Shown: one piece after another, positions 46,789 through 59,310 of the stretch
Position numbering within the stretch: the first letter of the stretch is position 1
Layout: each line of letters starts with the position of its first letter
Source: Cymbidium sinense
Taxonomy: Eukaryota; Streptophyta; Magnoliopsida; Asparagales; Orchidaceae
NCBI GenBank assembly: GCA_021442155.1
Contig: JAKCPB010000336.1
Location: 22,367 to 86,366, forward strand
Direction of reading: 5' to 3'
DNA: 64,000 nt
The notes under the pieces: model-generated
Told to the model about the DNA's origin: nothing
The model's database searches: none
Seen by the model: only the letters and a program-made list of their open reading frames with translations
Position numbers and translations under genes: made by a program

Positions 46789-47228
46789 TTAAACAGAGAA
46801 CAAATTTAGATTCAATATTTCTTCTTTTCAATTTCGTAAACCAAGCAACTCACCAAGTTCTCTAAGACACATGCGAAGACATAAATAAAAAATGAGCACG
46901 CATAGAGCAGATCAAAGACCCTAGATAACTAGAACTTTTGTTACTATAAAGACAGCCCATAAGGCCAGATCGATCACCTTCTTCATTTTCTCCATTTCCC
47001 ATCAAAACCAACCCTCTCTAGTGGATCCACCATCATATCCTCGATCTCTCCCTCCCACCACCATGGCTATAATCTCCATCGACCACCTCCATAACCACCT
47101 GCTTTAGTACCACCTCCATATCCATTAGACTCCATTTCCCTCCACCACTACAATAATCCACCTCTTCCCCATCGCATCTAGACTGAGGTTTGATGATGAT
47201 GTTCTATCAAGGTTTTTCCTATTCTTAA
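46789..47228 (-). pseudogene. GR-RBP C-terminal fragment, copy 14
   Basis: The 3' UTR is well preserved (AGCACGCATAGAGCAGATCA). The coding part has several deletions: the YSRG/WGGSDG area is shortened and the glycine-rich part is contracted. The end (ATGATGTTCTATCAAGGTTT) lacks part of the RRM remnant. Confidence 0.86.
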
Positions 47229-50200
47229 GGTTTAGTTTAGTTTGTTTTTTTTTTTATTTATTTAGTTACTTTAAGTTTAGGTTTATCTGGGGTTTAGGTT
47301 TAGGGTTTGGGCTTGGGTTTAGGGATTGGGTTTAGGGTTTTAGGGTTTTATGATTTAGGGTTTATCATTTTAAGGTTTATGCTTGGGTTTAGGGTTTTTA
47401 AGATTAAGGTTTAGTTTATTTTAGTGTTTATGGTTTTAGGGATTAGAGTTTAAGGTTTAGGGTTGTAGTTTAGGGTGTAGGGTTTTTAGGATTTGGGTTT
47501 AGTTTTAAAAAAATAAAATTAAGTAAATTGATAGGTTTAGTTTATTTAGTTTTATTTTATTTTATTTATTTTTTATTTTATTTAGTTTCTTTTTTAGATA
47601 TATTTATTTTAGTTTAGATTTTTTATTTTTGTTTATTTTTTTTATTTAGTTTATTTTTTAGTTGAGTTTTATTTTATTTTATTTTTAGGTTTATATTTTA
47701 TTTTATTTTAGGTTTAGTTTACATTATTTGAATTTTAGGTTTAGGTCCCAAGTTTTTATTTTAGCTTTATTTTAAGTTTTATTTTTAGTTTAGGTTTTTA
47801 GTTTATTTTATTTTATTTAGTTTAGTTTAGTTTTAGTTTATTTTAGGCTTAGGTATTATTTATTTTAGTTTAGTTTTTTTTTTTTACTTTTAGGTTTACG
47901 TTAATTTTACTTTATTTATTTTATTTTAATTTTATGTTTAGGTTTTTTTTAGTTTAGGGTTTACATTTTATTTTATTTTATTTTTATGTTTTAATTTAGG
48001 TTTATTTTAGGTTTTTTTATTTAATTTTATTTTATTACTTTAAGTTTCTTTTATTTTATGTTACGATTTCATTTTATTTTTCTTAGGTTTATTTTATTTT
48101 TTTAGTTTTATTTTGTTTATTTTATTTTATTTTATTTTATATTTCATTTATTTTAGGTTTAGGTTTAGGTTTTATTTTAATTTATTTCTTTATTTTATTA
48201 GGTTTTATTTATTTTATTTTAAGTCTTTATTTCAGCTTTTGTTTGGGTTTATGGTTTAGGTGTAAGTGGACAAGTAGGGTGGGTTGGGTTAAGATTTAGG
48301 GTTTAGGCAGATAGCCATGTTTAGGAGGTCCAAGTGGCAAGGTGAGCTCTAAGATTTAGGCCTATTTTAGGGCATTATTTTATTAGTTAGATTTAGGGTT
48401 TTTTTTAATTAAAACCAATATGTTTGTTTATTTTATAGTTTAGTGGGCTCAGATTTGTGTTGGGGTGGGTAGGGTTTAGTATTTGGGTTTTGGTTTGGTC
48501 TAGTTTTGGGTCAGGTTTAAGTATTTGGGTTTACATTTTAGTGTATAACATTTATGAGTTTAGGTTTATGATTCTTTAGTGTGAGTTTTAGTGGATTGGG
48601 GTTTATGATTTAGGATTATGGTTAGGGTCTTATTTAGGTTTAGTAGGGTCAGGTTTAGGGTTTTAGTCCAGTGTCTGGGTTTATTTTAGGCTTAGTTTTA
48701 GGGTTTTTTTAAATAAAATTGTAAACCCATGTTTAGTTTATTTAGTTTATTTTCCTCTTTTATGGTTTATTTTATTTTTAATTCATTTTGTATAGTTTTA
48801 TTTATTTTAGGTTTATTAACTTTAGGTTAAGGTTTTTATTTTAGTTTATTTTAGGTTTAGGTTTGGGATTATTTTTTATTTTTTAGTTGGGTTTTATTTT
48901 TTTATTTTAGGTTTAGATTTTATTTTTATTTTAGATTTATCTTCATTTTTAATTTAAATTTTGTTTTAGGATTAGGTTTTAGTTTATTTAGTTATATTTT
49001 TAGTTTAGATTTAGGTTTAGGTTTTATATATTTTAGTTTAGAGTTTATTTTATTTTTTTTTAGGTTTAGTTTTTTTTTAGTTTAGGGTTTAGGTTTTACT
49101 TTTCAGTTATTTTTAGGCTTATTTTTTAGGTTTAAGTTTTTATTTAGTTTTTATTTTATTTTAATTTAGGTTTAATTTACTTTTATTTTACATTTAGTTT
49201 TTATTTTATTAAGGTCTTTTATTGTTAGTTAATTTTATTTTTTTTAGTTTAAGTTATTCTTTATTTTATTTTGTTCATTTTATTTTTTTTATTTTAGTAT
49301 ATTTTAGGCTTAGATTTAGGTTTAGTTTAGGTTTTATTTTATTATTTTATTTTATTTATACCATTTATTTATTTTATTTTAGATCTTTATTTTTTGGTTT
49401 AGGTTTTAGGGTTTGGTAGTGTTTAGGGTGTAGGGTTTTAGGGTCAAGGTTAGGGTTTTAGAGAGTTTAGGGTAGGTTTAGTTTTAGCTAGGCCTTATTG
49501 GGTTTTAATGTTTAGGTTTAGGTCAAGTTTGGGGGTTTAGGGTTTAGGGTTTAGGGTTTAGTGGTTGTATTTAGGTAGGGTTTTTAGAGTTTGTGGGTCA
49601 GGGTTTTCTTTTTTAGGTTTAAGATTTTTAGTTTAGGTTTATTTTTAAATTAGTAAACCGATTTTAGATTATTTTAATTTATTTTGGGTAGTTTATGTTA
49701 GCTTAGGGTTTAGGATTTCTTTTTAAAATAAAATTAAGTAAACCCAGGTTTAGTTATTTATTTTATTTACTCTATTTATTTTAATTTATTTTATTTTTTT
49801 TTTTATTTTTATTTATGTTTATTTTAATTTTTTTATTATTTTATTTTAGTTTAGTTATTTTAGTTTATTTTTTAGTTTTGGTTTAAGTTTAGGTTTATTT
49901 TTTATGTTTATTTTATTTTTTGTGGTTTAGGTTTTACTTTTTATTTTTAGGTTTAGTTTTTTGATTTTATTTTCTTAGGTTTTTTTCTGGTTTTATTTTA
50001 GGTTTATTTTTAGGTTTTATTTTAGTTTAGGTTTAGGTTTAGCTTTTATTTATTTCATTTAGTATATTTTAGTTTAGGTTTAGGTTTTTTATTTTAGTTT
50101 ATGGTTTAAGATTTATTTTTTTATTTATTAGGTTTTATTTGTATGTTTATTTTTTAAGTTTAAGTTTTTATTAAGTTTTTATTTTATCTTATTTTAGGTT

Positions 50201-53200
50201 TATTTTAGGTTTATTTTAGTTTAATTTTACATTTAGTTTTTATTTTATTTTATTTTATTTTTATTCTGAGGTTTATCTTATTTTTTTAGTTTAGTTTTGG
50301 CTATTACTTATTTTATTTTAGTTTAATTTTATTAGTTTATTTTATTTTATTTTTAGGGTTTGGTTTATGTTTTAGTTTAGGTTTTTATTTTATTTTATTT
50401 TTTTAATTTATTTAGGTTTAGGTTTTTTTATGTTTTTAATTTTAAGGTTTTATTTTAAGGTTTTTATTTTATTTTTTATTTATTTTTAGGTTTTAATTTT
50501 AGGTTTATTTTTTAGGTTTAGGTTTTTTTTTTAATTTTTATTTTATTTTTTTTTAGGTTTCCTTTATTTTTATTTTAATGCTTATTTTATTTTATTATTT
50601 TTTTTTCTTAAGTTTATTTTATTTTTTTTTAGTTTAGTTTTGTTGTATATTTTATTTTAGTTATTTTATTTTATATTCATTTTATTTTAGGTTCAGTTTA
50701 GGTTTTTATTTTATTTTGTTTCTTTATTCTTTAGTTTAGGTTTATTTATTTATTTTAAGTTATTTAGTTTAGTTTAGGTTTTGGTTAAGGTTCTGGCCCA
50801 GGTTTAGGTGCAAGTTTAGGACAGTGGTTAAGGCCTGGGTGAGCTAGGGTGGATTTGGGGTTTTTAGCCAGTGGTTTTGTAGCCTCAGCTTTGGTCTTAT
50901 CAGTGGTCCGTGCCTTTATTTAGGGTGGGTTGGTTTTGTGATTTTTCAGGCTGCAGTATTAGGGTTTGTGTTTAGGGTTTTATAACTGCAAACCAGAGTC
51001 CAAGCCCATTTAACCTGGTTAGGGTAGATTTAGGTGGGTCAGGGCTCAGGGTTTAGTGTTTAGAGCCCAGGGTTTGTGGCTCAGGGTTAAGTCAAGTTGG
51101 GGTCATGTACATTTTAGCCCATTTGGGTCAGCAGCTTCACCCATTTGGGTGTTAGGGCCCAGTAGCTCAGTGATCTGTGGTCAGAGTTGGGTCAGGTTGG
51201 GTCAGGATTTTGTTTATTTTATTTTTTAGGGTTTTTTTTTTTTAAAACAAAAAAGCAAATCAGTTTAGTTTATTTAGTAAATTTTCTATTTTATAGTTTA
51301 TTTATTTTAATTCAATTTTGTTTAGTTTATTTATTTTAGGTTTATTTAATTTGGGTTAGGGTTTTAATTTTAATTTTTAGGTTTTTTTATGATTATGTTT
51401 ATTTTTTTAATTGAGTTTTATTTTTATTTTATTTAGGTTTAGGTTTTATTTTTATTTTAGATTGATATTTATGTTTTATTTAAATTTTTTAGTTTTAGGT
51501 TTATTTTTTAGGTTATTTTTAGTGATTTAGGTTTATTTTAGTTCATTTTATTATATTTAGTTTAGGTTTAAGTTTAGGTTTAATTTATTTTAGGTTTAGG
51601 TTTAAGTTTATATACTTTAGTTTAGAGTTTATTTTATTTTTATTTTAGGTTTAGGTTTTTTTTTTAGTTTAGGTTTACTTTTATTTTATTTTTTATTTTT
51701 TTATATTTATATTTATTTAGTTTTATTTTATTTTAATTTAGGTTTAATTTACTTTTATTTTACATTTAGTTTTTTATTTTTTTTGGTTTTATTATTTTTA
51801 TTTTATTTTTAGTTTAGTTTAAGTTATTTTTATTATTTTTTATTTATTTTTTTTAATTTAGTATATTTAGCTTAGATTTAGTTTCATTTAGGTATTTATT
51901 TTATTTATTTTATTTTATTTAGGCATTTTATTTATTTTATTTTATTTTTAGGTTTTATTTAGTTTAGGTCAGGGCATGGTCTAGGGTTTTGGGTTTTAGG
52001 TTTAGTGTAGAGTTTTTATGATTTAGGGTTTAGTGTTGAGGCAGTTAGGTTTGTGGTTTTAGGTGGGTAGGGTGGGTTATGAAGAGATTAGTCAGTTTTT
52101 TCAGGGTTTTATTTAGGTAGTCCGTTAATCATTAAATGGCAAACCCAGTTATTTATCTTTATCTTTTAAGGGATCTAGTCAGCAGTAGCCTGTGGTGTGG
52201 CCTGTGGATCTGGTGTGTTTAGGCCTTTCAGGGCCTAGCCCAGAGTTTAGGCCCAGATGGTCAGCCTCAGGGCAGGTTGGGTAGGCCTTACTTTAACTCA
52301 GGGTTTAGGCCCAGTGGGTCCGTTTATCTTTATTTAGGCCCATTTAGTGGCTCAGGATCAGTTTTGATTTAATGTCATAGAGTTTAATATTCTTTAGTGC
52401 AGTTAGGGTTTAGCCAGTGGCATGGTTTGTTTATGATTTAAGGTTTAGGATCTTTTAATTAACTAAATTGGTAAGTTTAGGTTTATTTAGTTTACTTTAG
52501 GGTTTAGGGTTTATTTATTTATTTTATTTAGTTTAGTTTGTTTATTTTAGTTTTATATATTTTAATTTTATTTTTTATTTTAGGTTTAGGTTTGAGTTTA
52601 TTTTAGTTGAGTTTATTTTTATTTTATCTTAGGTTTTAGGGTTTAGGATTATGGTTTAGGGTTTAAGGTTTAGGGTTTTAACGCTTAGGGTTTGGGTTAG
52701 GGTTTAGGCTCAGTTTAGGATTAATGGTTTTAGGTTTTAGAGTTTTGTTTTGGGGCTTTATTTATTTATTTTAATTAATTTATTTATTTTAGTCTTAGTT
52801 TAGTGGTTTAGGGTTTAGGTTTTGATTAGGTTGATGTTTTAGTTTAGCTTTATTTTTAAATTAAATCGATGGTTTAGATTATTTTAGTTTATTTTAAGGT
52901 TTAGGTTTGGGGTTTAGAGCTTTGGGTTTAATTTTTATTTTACTTTATTTTTTTAAAACTTTAAACCACAGTTTTATGTTTATTTATTTTATTTTTACTT
53001 TTATTTATTTTAATTTATTTTATTTTTATTTTTTGTTTAAGTTTATTTTTAGTTTTATTTTTAGTTTAGTTTATTTATTTAATAATTATTTATTTTATTT
53101 TAGATTTTTCATTTTAGTTTATTTTTTTGATTTAGGTTTAAGTTTAGTTTTATTTTTTAGTTAAGTTTATTTTTATTTTATTCTTTAGTTTAGGTTTTAC

Positions 53201-54131
53201 TTTTTATTTTTTATGTTCAGTTTGCATTTTGATTTTATTTTCTTAGGTTTAGGTTTTAGGTTTTTATTTTAGGTTAATTTTTAGGTTTTATTTTTTAGTT
53301 TAGGTTTAGGTTTACTTTTAGTTTATTTAATTTTATTTTTTTAGGTTTAGTTTAGGTTTTATTTATTGGGTATATTTTAGTGTAGGTTTAGGTTTTTTTT
53401 TTAGTTTATGGTTTAAGATTTATTTATTTATTTTTAGGTTTTATTTTTAAGTTTACTTTTTTGGTTTATGTTTTTATTTATTTAGTTTTTATTTTATCTT
53501 ATTTTAGGTTCATTTTAGGTTTATTTTAGTTTATTTTACATTTAGTTTTTTATTTTATTTTATTATTTTATTCTTATTTATTTTATTTTAGTTTAGTATT
53601 ATTATTTGATTTTAATTTATTTATTTATTTTATTTATTTTATTTTAGTTTTGGTTTAGTTTAGGTTTTATTTTATTTCATTTTTTAATTTATTTAGTAGG
53701 TTTTATGTTTTTATCTTGGTTTATTTAGTTTAGCTAGGATGATCAGTGATTAGGATCACGGAGTTGGCTCAGGGTGTGGTTGGGAGTAGGTTAGCTCAGT
53801 TTAGTTTTTTTTTAGTTTGGGTATTTATAGTTAGCTCAGTAGTTTAGTTTATGTTTTATTATCTTTATAGGTTTTTATTATCTATTATTAATAGGTCAGT
53901 TAGTTTAGGGTCATATAGTGTCAGTTTAGAGTTTATCCAGTTTAGGGCCTGGATTAAGTTTATGATTTATTTAGTAGTTTAGGGTGGAGTGGTGTGGATG
54001 GTTTAGTTTTGTGGTTTAGGATTTTGAGCTTTAGGTTTTTTGTAGGAGGGTTTAAGATTTATTTTAGGTTTAGTGGTTTTAGGGTAGGTAGGTTTAGTTT
54101 AGTGGTTTAGGGTTTAGGTTTAGTTAGTTTT
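47229..54131 (+). repeat. Long matrix stretch with repeated GC-richer patches
   Basis: Almost 7 kb without GR-RBP or LINE. T-rich bodies alternate with patches carrying C: about 48250-48380, 48430-48700, 49420-49620, 50760-51220, 51970-52470 and 53720-54120. The richest (50780-51220, 52190-52400) contain GGCCCAG, CTCAGGG and GCCTGTGG words. Anchor variants sit just after them, for example at about 47508 (AATTAAGTAAATTGATAGG), 49730 (AATTAAGTAAACCCAGG) and 52447 (TAACTAAATTGGTAAG). Open frames here are Phe/Leu-rich artefacts of the T-rich strand. Confidence 0.8.
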
Positions 54132-54132
54132 T

Positions 54133-54562
54133 GGTTTTAACAGAACAAAAACATTTTAATTTTAGTTTCATAAATGAAGTAACACACCAAGTTTTCAAAG
54201 ACACTTTATATAGATAAAAATGAGCACGATAGAGCAAATAAAAAATCCAGATAACTAGAACCGCTCTACTATAAAGTCACAGCTCCATAAACAAGAGATT
54301 GTTTCAGCTCAATTTCTTTATCAACCACCCAAGTCTCTCGAGTAGCGGGATCCCCCATCATATCCTCGATCTCTTCCTCCGCCACCACCATGGTTTTAAC
54401 CACCATCACTCCTTCGGCCTCCTTAACCACCACTGCTCTAACCACCATCTCCATATCCATCAACTGCATCCCCACCACCACCGCAGAATCGCCACCTCCA
54501 CCGCAGAACTAATAGATAGACAGTTGATGGTGATGTTCCTACCATCAGGTTTCCATTCTTAA
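54133..54562 (-). pseudogene. GR-RBP C-terminal fragment, copy 15 (rightmost)
   Basis: 3' UTR landmarks are shortened (GAGCACGATAGAGCAAAT). The protein end reads as a decayed YSRG stretch (TCTCGAGTAGCGGGATCC). The glycine repeats are recognisable (GCCACCACCATGG, ACCACCATCTCCATATCC), and the RRM remnant is reduced to GATGTTCCTACCATCAGG. The frame is destroyed by indels. Confidence 0.87.
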
Positions 54563-57500
54563 AGTTTAGTTTATTTTTAATTTATTTAGTAACTTTAGGT
54601 TTAGTTTTTAATTTAGGGTTTAGTTTAGGTTAAGTTTTGGTATGGTTTTTTTAGGTTTATGGTAGTTAGGGATTAGGTGTATGTTTATGGTATTGTTAAA
54701 CTTGTGGTAGGATTTTGTGATTGTGGTAGGTAGTTTAGTGATTAGGGTTTAGGTCAGATTTGGTAACTTTTTTTTGGGTTAGGGATCATGGGATAGTTAG
54801 TTTTAGTTTTATTAGTCATTAGGTTGGTTTTAGAGTTTAGTTTAGGTTTAGTTTAAGTTTTTTTTAAAAAAGATAAGTAGTTTTATTTATTTATTTTTAT
54901 TTAGTTTAATTTTATTTTTAGTTTCATTATTTTATTTTACCTTTTATCTTATCTGAAAATAGTCATGTAGATATTTATTTTATTTATTTTACTATTCATC
55001 TTTGTAGTTATTTATTTTATTTTTAGGTTTATTTTATATCAGATCAGCTTCAATGGTATTTAGTTTAGTGGATCAGTTTCAGTGGTTATTTAGTGGCCTT
55101 AGTCTTTGGGTTTTAGGTTTGGGATTTTTATTTAGCTCAGTTTAGGGCCAGCACAGGTGGCTCAGTATTTATCTCATTTTAGGGCTCATTTGGCCCAAGG
55201 TTTGGGGTCAGTTTATGATTTGGCCTGGGCCCAGTTTAGAGCTCATTAGGGTTTATGGGCCCAGTGATAGGGCTCATGGTGGGCCTGGTCAGGCCTGTGG
55301 ATCAGGTCAGTGGTTATTTAGGTCATAGAGCCTAGGCAGAGTAGGTATGGCCCAGGGTCACTTTTGCCAGTGGCTAGGGTTAGATTTATGGTAGGATTTA
55401 GAATAGTTAGTTTTGGGGTTTTCTAATAAACCAAAGAGGTTTAGTTTATTTATTATTTTTTATTTAGTTTATTTTATCATTTTATTATTTATTTGTTTTA
55501 AGTTTAGTTATTTTAGTCAAGCCTTTTATTTTTTGGTTTTATTGTATTAATGCTTATTTTTAATTTAGTTTTACTATCTTTTTATTTTTTTTTTAGGTAT
55601 TATTTTTTTTATTTTAGTTTAGGTTTATTATATCTTTTTTAGGTTTAGTTTCATTTTAAGTTTATTTTATTTATTTTGTAGTTTTTTAAGTTTTTTTTTA
55701 GTTTATTTTATTTTATTTTAGTGGTTTAGTAGTTTATTTTAGGTTTAGTTTATTTTATATTTATTTAGTTTATTTTATTTTATTTATTTTATTTATTTAG
55801 TTTTAGTTTATTTTATTTTATTTTATTTTATTTATTTTATTAGGTTTTTATATTTTATTTTAGGTTTATGTTTAGTTTTATTTTATTTAGTATTTTATTT
55901 TATTTTTTAGATTTTTATTTTATTTTTGGTTTAGTTTTATTTTATTTTTTTAGTTTTTTTAAGTTTGTTTATTTTTTTATTATTTTGTTTAGGTTTTATT
56001 TTATTTTATACATTTCATTTAGTAGTTAGTTTATTTTATTATTATTTTAGTTTAGTTAGTTATTTAGTTTATTATTTTGTTTATTTTATTTTATTAGTTT
56101 AGTTTTTTTTAGTTTATTGAGTTTTTATTTTTTTATTTATTTTTAAGTTTAGGTTTTTTATTTTATTTAATCTTTTTTTATTTATTTTACATTTAGTTTT
56201 AACTTTAGGTTTTATTCCATTTATTTAATTTTATTTAGGTTTATATTTTATTTATTTTATTTTATTTTTATTTATTTTTATGATTTTATTTTTTAAGTTT
56301 TTTAATTAGTTTATTTTAGTTTTATGTTTAGTTTTAGTTTTTGTGGTTAGGGCTTTATGGTTTGTGGTTTATTTTTGGTCAGTGGCTAGCCAGAGTTTAG
56401 GCCTAGGTTTAGGGATCAGTTTATTTGGGTTTTTTAGGTTTATTAATTTGTGTAGGTTTGTGGTTGTGGTTAGGTCATGGTATTTAAGGTTGGGGTTTAG
56501 GTTTTGGGTAGTCAGTTTAGTTTCTTAATAGGGTTGGTTTTTCAAAGAAACCAAGAGTTTAGTTATTATTTTATTTTTTTATTTTATTAGTTTATTTTAT
56601 TATTTTTAGTTTATTGTTTTAGATTTATTTTAGCAGTTTATTTAGTTTATTTTGGATTATTAACGCTTATTTTTAATATTATTTTATTTATTTAGTTTAT
56701 TTAGTTTTAGTTTAAGATTTGTTTCTAGTTAAGCTCAGTTTTAGCCTTATTTATATTTTGGTAGTTTAGGTTTAGGTTTATATTATTTAGTTTAGTGATT
56801 TTTATTTATTTTTTTTTAAAGTTTAGGATTAGGTTTTTATGTTATTTTTATTATTTATTTTTTTTGTATTAGTTTTTTTTATGTTAGGTTTGTTTATTTT
56901 TAGTTGATTTTAATTATTTATTTTATAGGTTATTTTTATCTTTTAGGTTTTTTATTTTTTAGTTTTTTTATTTTTATTTTTAGGTTTTATTTTTATTTAG
57001 GTTTATTTTTATTTTATTTCAATTAGTTTTTATAGTTTATTTAGTTTAGTTTTATTTTATCTATTTTATTTATTTTAGTTCAGTTTAGTTTATCTTATTT
57101 ATTCATTTTATTTTTTTAGGGTTGAGGTTTTATTTTTAATTATTTTATTTTTAGGTTTTTTATTTTATTTTATTTTAGGTTTATTTTATTTTATTTTATT
57201 TATTAATTATTAAGTTTTAATTAGATTTATTTTATTTTTTATTAGTTTTATTTTTTATTTTATTTATTTTATTTTTAGTGTAGTTTAGTTTAGGTTTTTT
57301 ATCTTATTTATCTTATTTAGATCTTATTTAGAAGTTTAGATTTAGCCTAGTTATTAGTGTAGGTCATTTTTTAATATTTAGTATATTTTATATTTAGTTT
57401 TTAGTCAGTGTGGAGTTTTTTAGTAGGTTAGTTATTTTTAGCTCAGGTTTAGTTTTAGTTTAGTTTAGGGCTCATTGGTTTATCAGTTAGTTTAGTGGTT

Positions 57501-58965
57501 TAGGAGGTTAAGATTATTTATTTATATTTAATATTTAGTTTAAGTGGTTTATTTTATATTATAGGTTTAGTTTATCAGGTAGCATTTATTTTTAGTTAAG
57601 CAACCCAGTAGTTTATTTATTTATTTTAATTTATTTTTAGTTTATTTGATTTTTATTTTTTTATTATTTATTTAGTTTTAGGTTTATTTATTTTAGTTTT
57701 CATTTATTTTTATTTTAAGTATATGTATGTTTTATGCTTATTTTAGTTTTATATGTATTTTATCATTTGTTTTGGTTTTATTTTTATTTTTTAGGTTTAG
57801 GTTTTTTTTATTTTTTAGGTTTAGATTTTTAAGTTTTTCTTTAGGTTTTATTTTTAGTTTAGTTGGTTTATTTTAGTTTATTTTATTTTTATTTAGTTTA
57901 GGTTTAGTTTTATTTTATTATTTAGTCATTTACTTTAGTTTAGTTTTATTTTTATTTTTATTTAGGTTTATTTTTTAAAAAATCAGAGTTTAGGTTTATT
58001 TAATTTATTTTAGGTTTTATTAGATTTTTTTGGTTGGTTTTAATTTATTATTTTTGGTTTATGTGATTTTATATTTAGATTTGTTTTATTTTTAGGTTTT
58101 TATTATCTTATTTAATTTATATTATTAGTTTTGTGTATTTTAATTTTAAAGGTTTATATTAGTAGGTAAGTTTAATTTTGGGTGGGGTTTGGCTCAGGTA
58201 GTAGTTGGCTAGGTTTAGTATTTAGGGTTTAGTATTCAGTGTGGCCCAGTTTTATTTATGTTGAGTTCAGGCCTGGGGTTATATAGTTTTCTTTTAGGCC
58301 TGGGTTTGGCAGCTAGGTTAGGGCTCATGATCTTTTTCATGGGGTTTTGAATTTTAAATATTATTTTACTTTGGAGGTTCAGGGTTGGCCCAGTGGTAAG
58401 GTCATGTAGCCTCTGGGCCCAGGGCCTAATTTACTGAGCCCAGGGCCTTTAGGTTTAAAAAGCAAACCCAGGGCCTAATTTTCCTCAGGTTTAATGTGTG
58501 ATAGGGTCTGGGGTTTAAGATAGGGCATTTCCATTTATTAGCTCAGGAGTAGTCATGGGCTTAGTGTTTTTTTGGGCCTTTAGTTTAGGGCTCAGATTTT
58601 AAGGTTGTGGTTTTATTTTATTTGGGTTTTATGGTTTAGGGTTTTAGGGGTTTAGCAGGGCTTTAATTTTTTTTTAATTTTATTTTTTTTTATTTTTTTA
58701 TTTTATTTTTTTAGGTTTTAGTAGGGTTTATTAGATTTAGGTTTAGCTAGGGTTTTTTTTTTTGAATTTTCAATTATTTGGTTTTAGGGTTCGTGGTTTT
58801 AGGGTTTAGGGTTTATTTAGGTTTATGGTTTAGGTTTAGATTTAGTTTTAGGATTTCAGTGGTTTATATTTCTTCAAGTTTTTTAAAATTAGGTAAACCT
58901 TAGTTTAGATTTATTTAGTTTACTTAGTTGATTTTATTTAGTTTTGTTTATTTATTTTAGTTTAG
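54563..58965 (+). repeat. Right-hand matrix, heavily diverged
   Basis: T-rich bodies (about 54880-55010, 55440-56340, 56560-57330, 57620-58160) alternate with patches containing C at 54640-54860, 55020-55420, 56340-56540, 57340-57600 and 58170-58660. CAGGG and GGCCCAG words are common in the 55.1-55.4 and 58.2-58.6 kb patches. Near 58790-58860 there is again plain TTTAGGG-like text. No coding potential was found. Confidence 0.78.
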
Positions 58966-59310
58966 TTTTTAGGAAACTAATATCTTAACCTTTCCTAAAA
59001 CCTAAACCTAAACCTTTAAACCAAACCTAAAGAATAAAGTAATATATTATGTCTACTATTTAAGAATTATTTCTATCAATTAAGAATAAAGTATTTTATA
59101 TAATTTCTTCAAATTTATCTGTGTAGAAATGATAGTTATGAGTTTGAATATTCTTTTCATTACTTAATATTATCATACAATGTCAATGAATTTATGTCTT
59201 AACCATAGTGGATCCGATGTTGTACTTAGATTATTGATTAGATACATATTCTTTACCATCCACTTTAGAGTAATTTCCCCTTCTCTTTGGTTGATGTATT
59301 TTTTTTCCTT
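58966..59310. other. Unique island with opposite-strand telomere-like repeats
   Basis: At about 58990-59032 the + strand reads CCTTTCCTAAAACCTAAACC, then TAAACCTTTAAACCAAACC, the reverse orientation of the surrounding matrix. It is followed by about 270 bases of balanced, non-repeat sequence (ATTATGTCTACTATTTAAGA onward) that returns to the TTTAGG matrix at about 59315. The unique part has no recognised gene or element. Confidence 0.7.
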
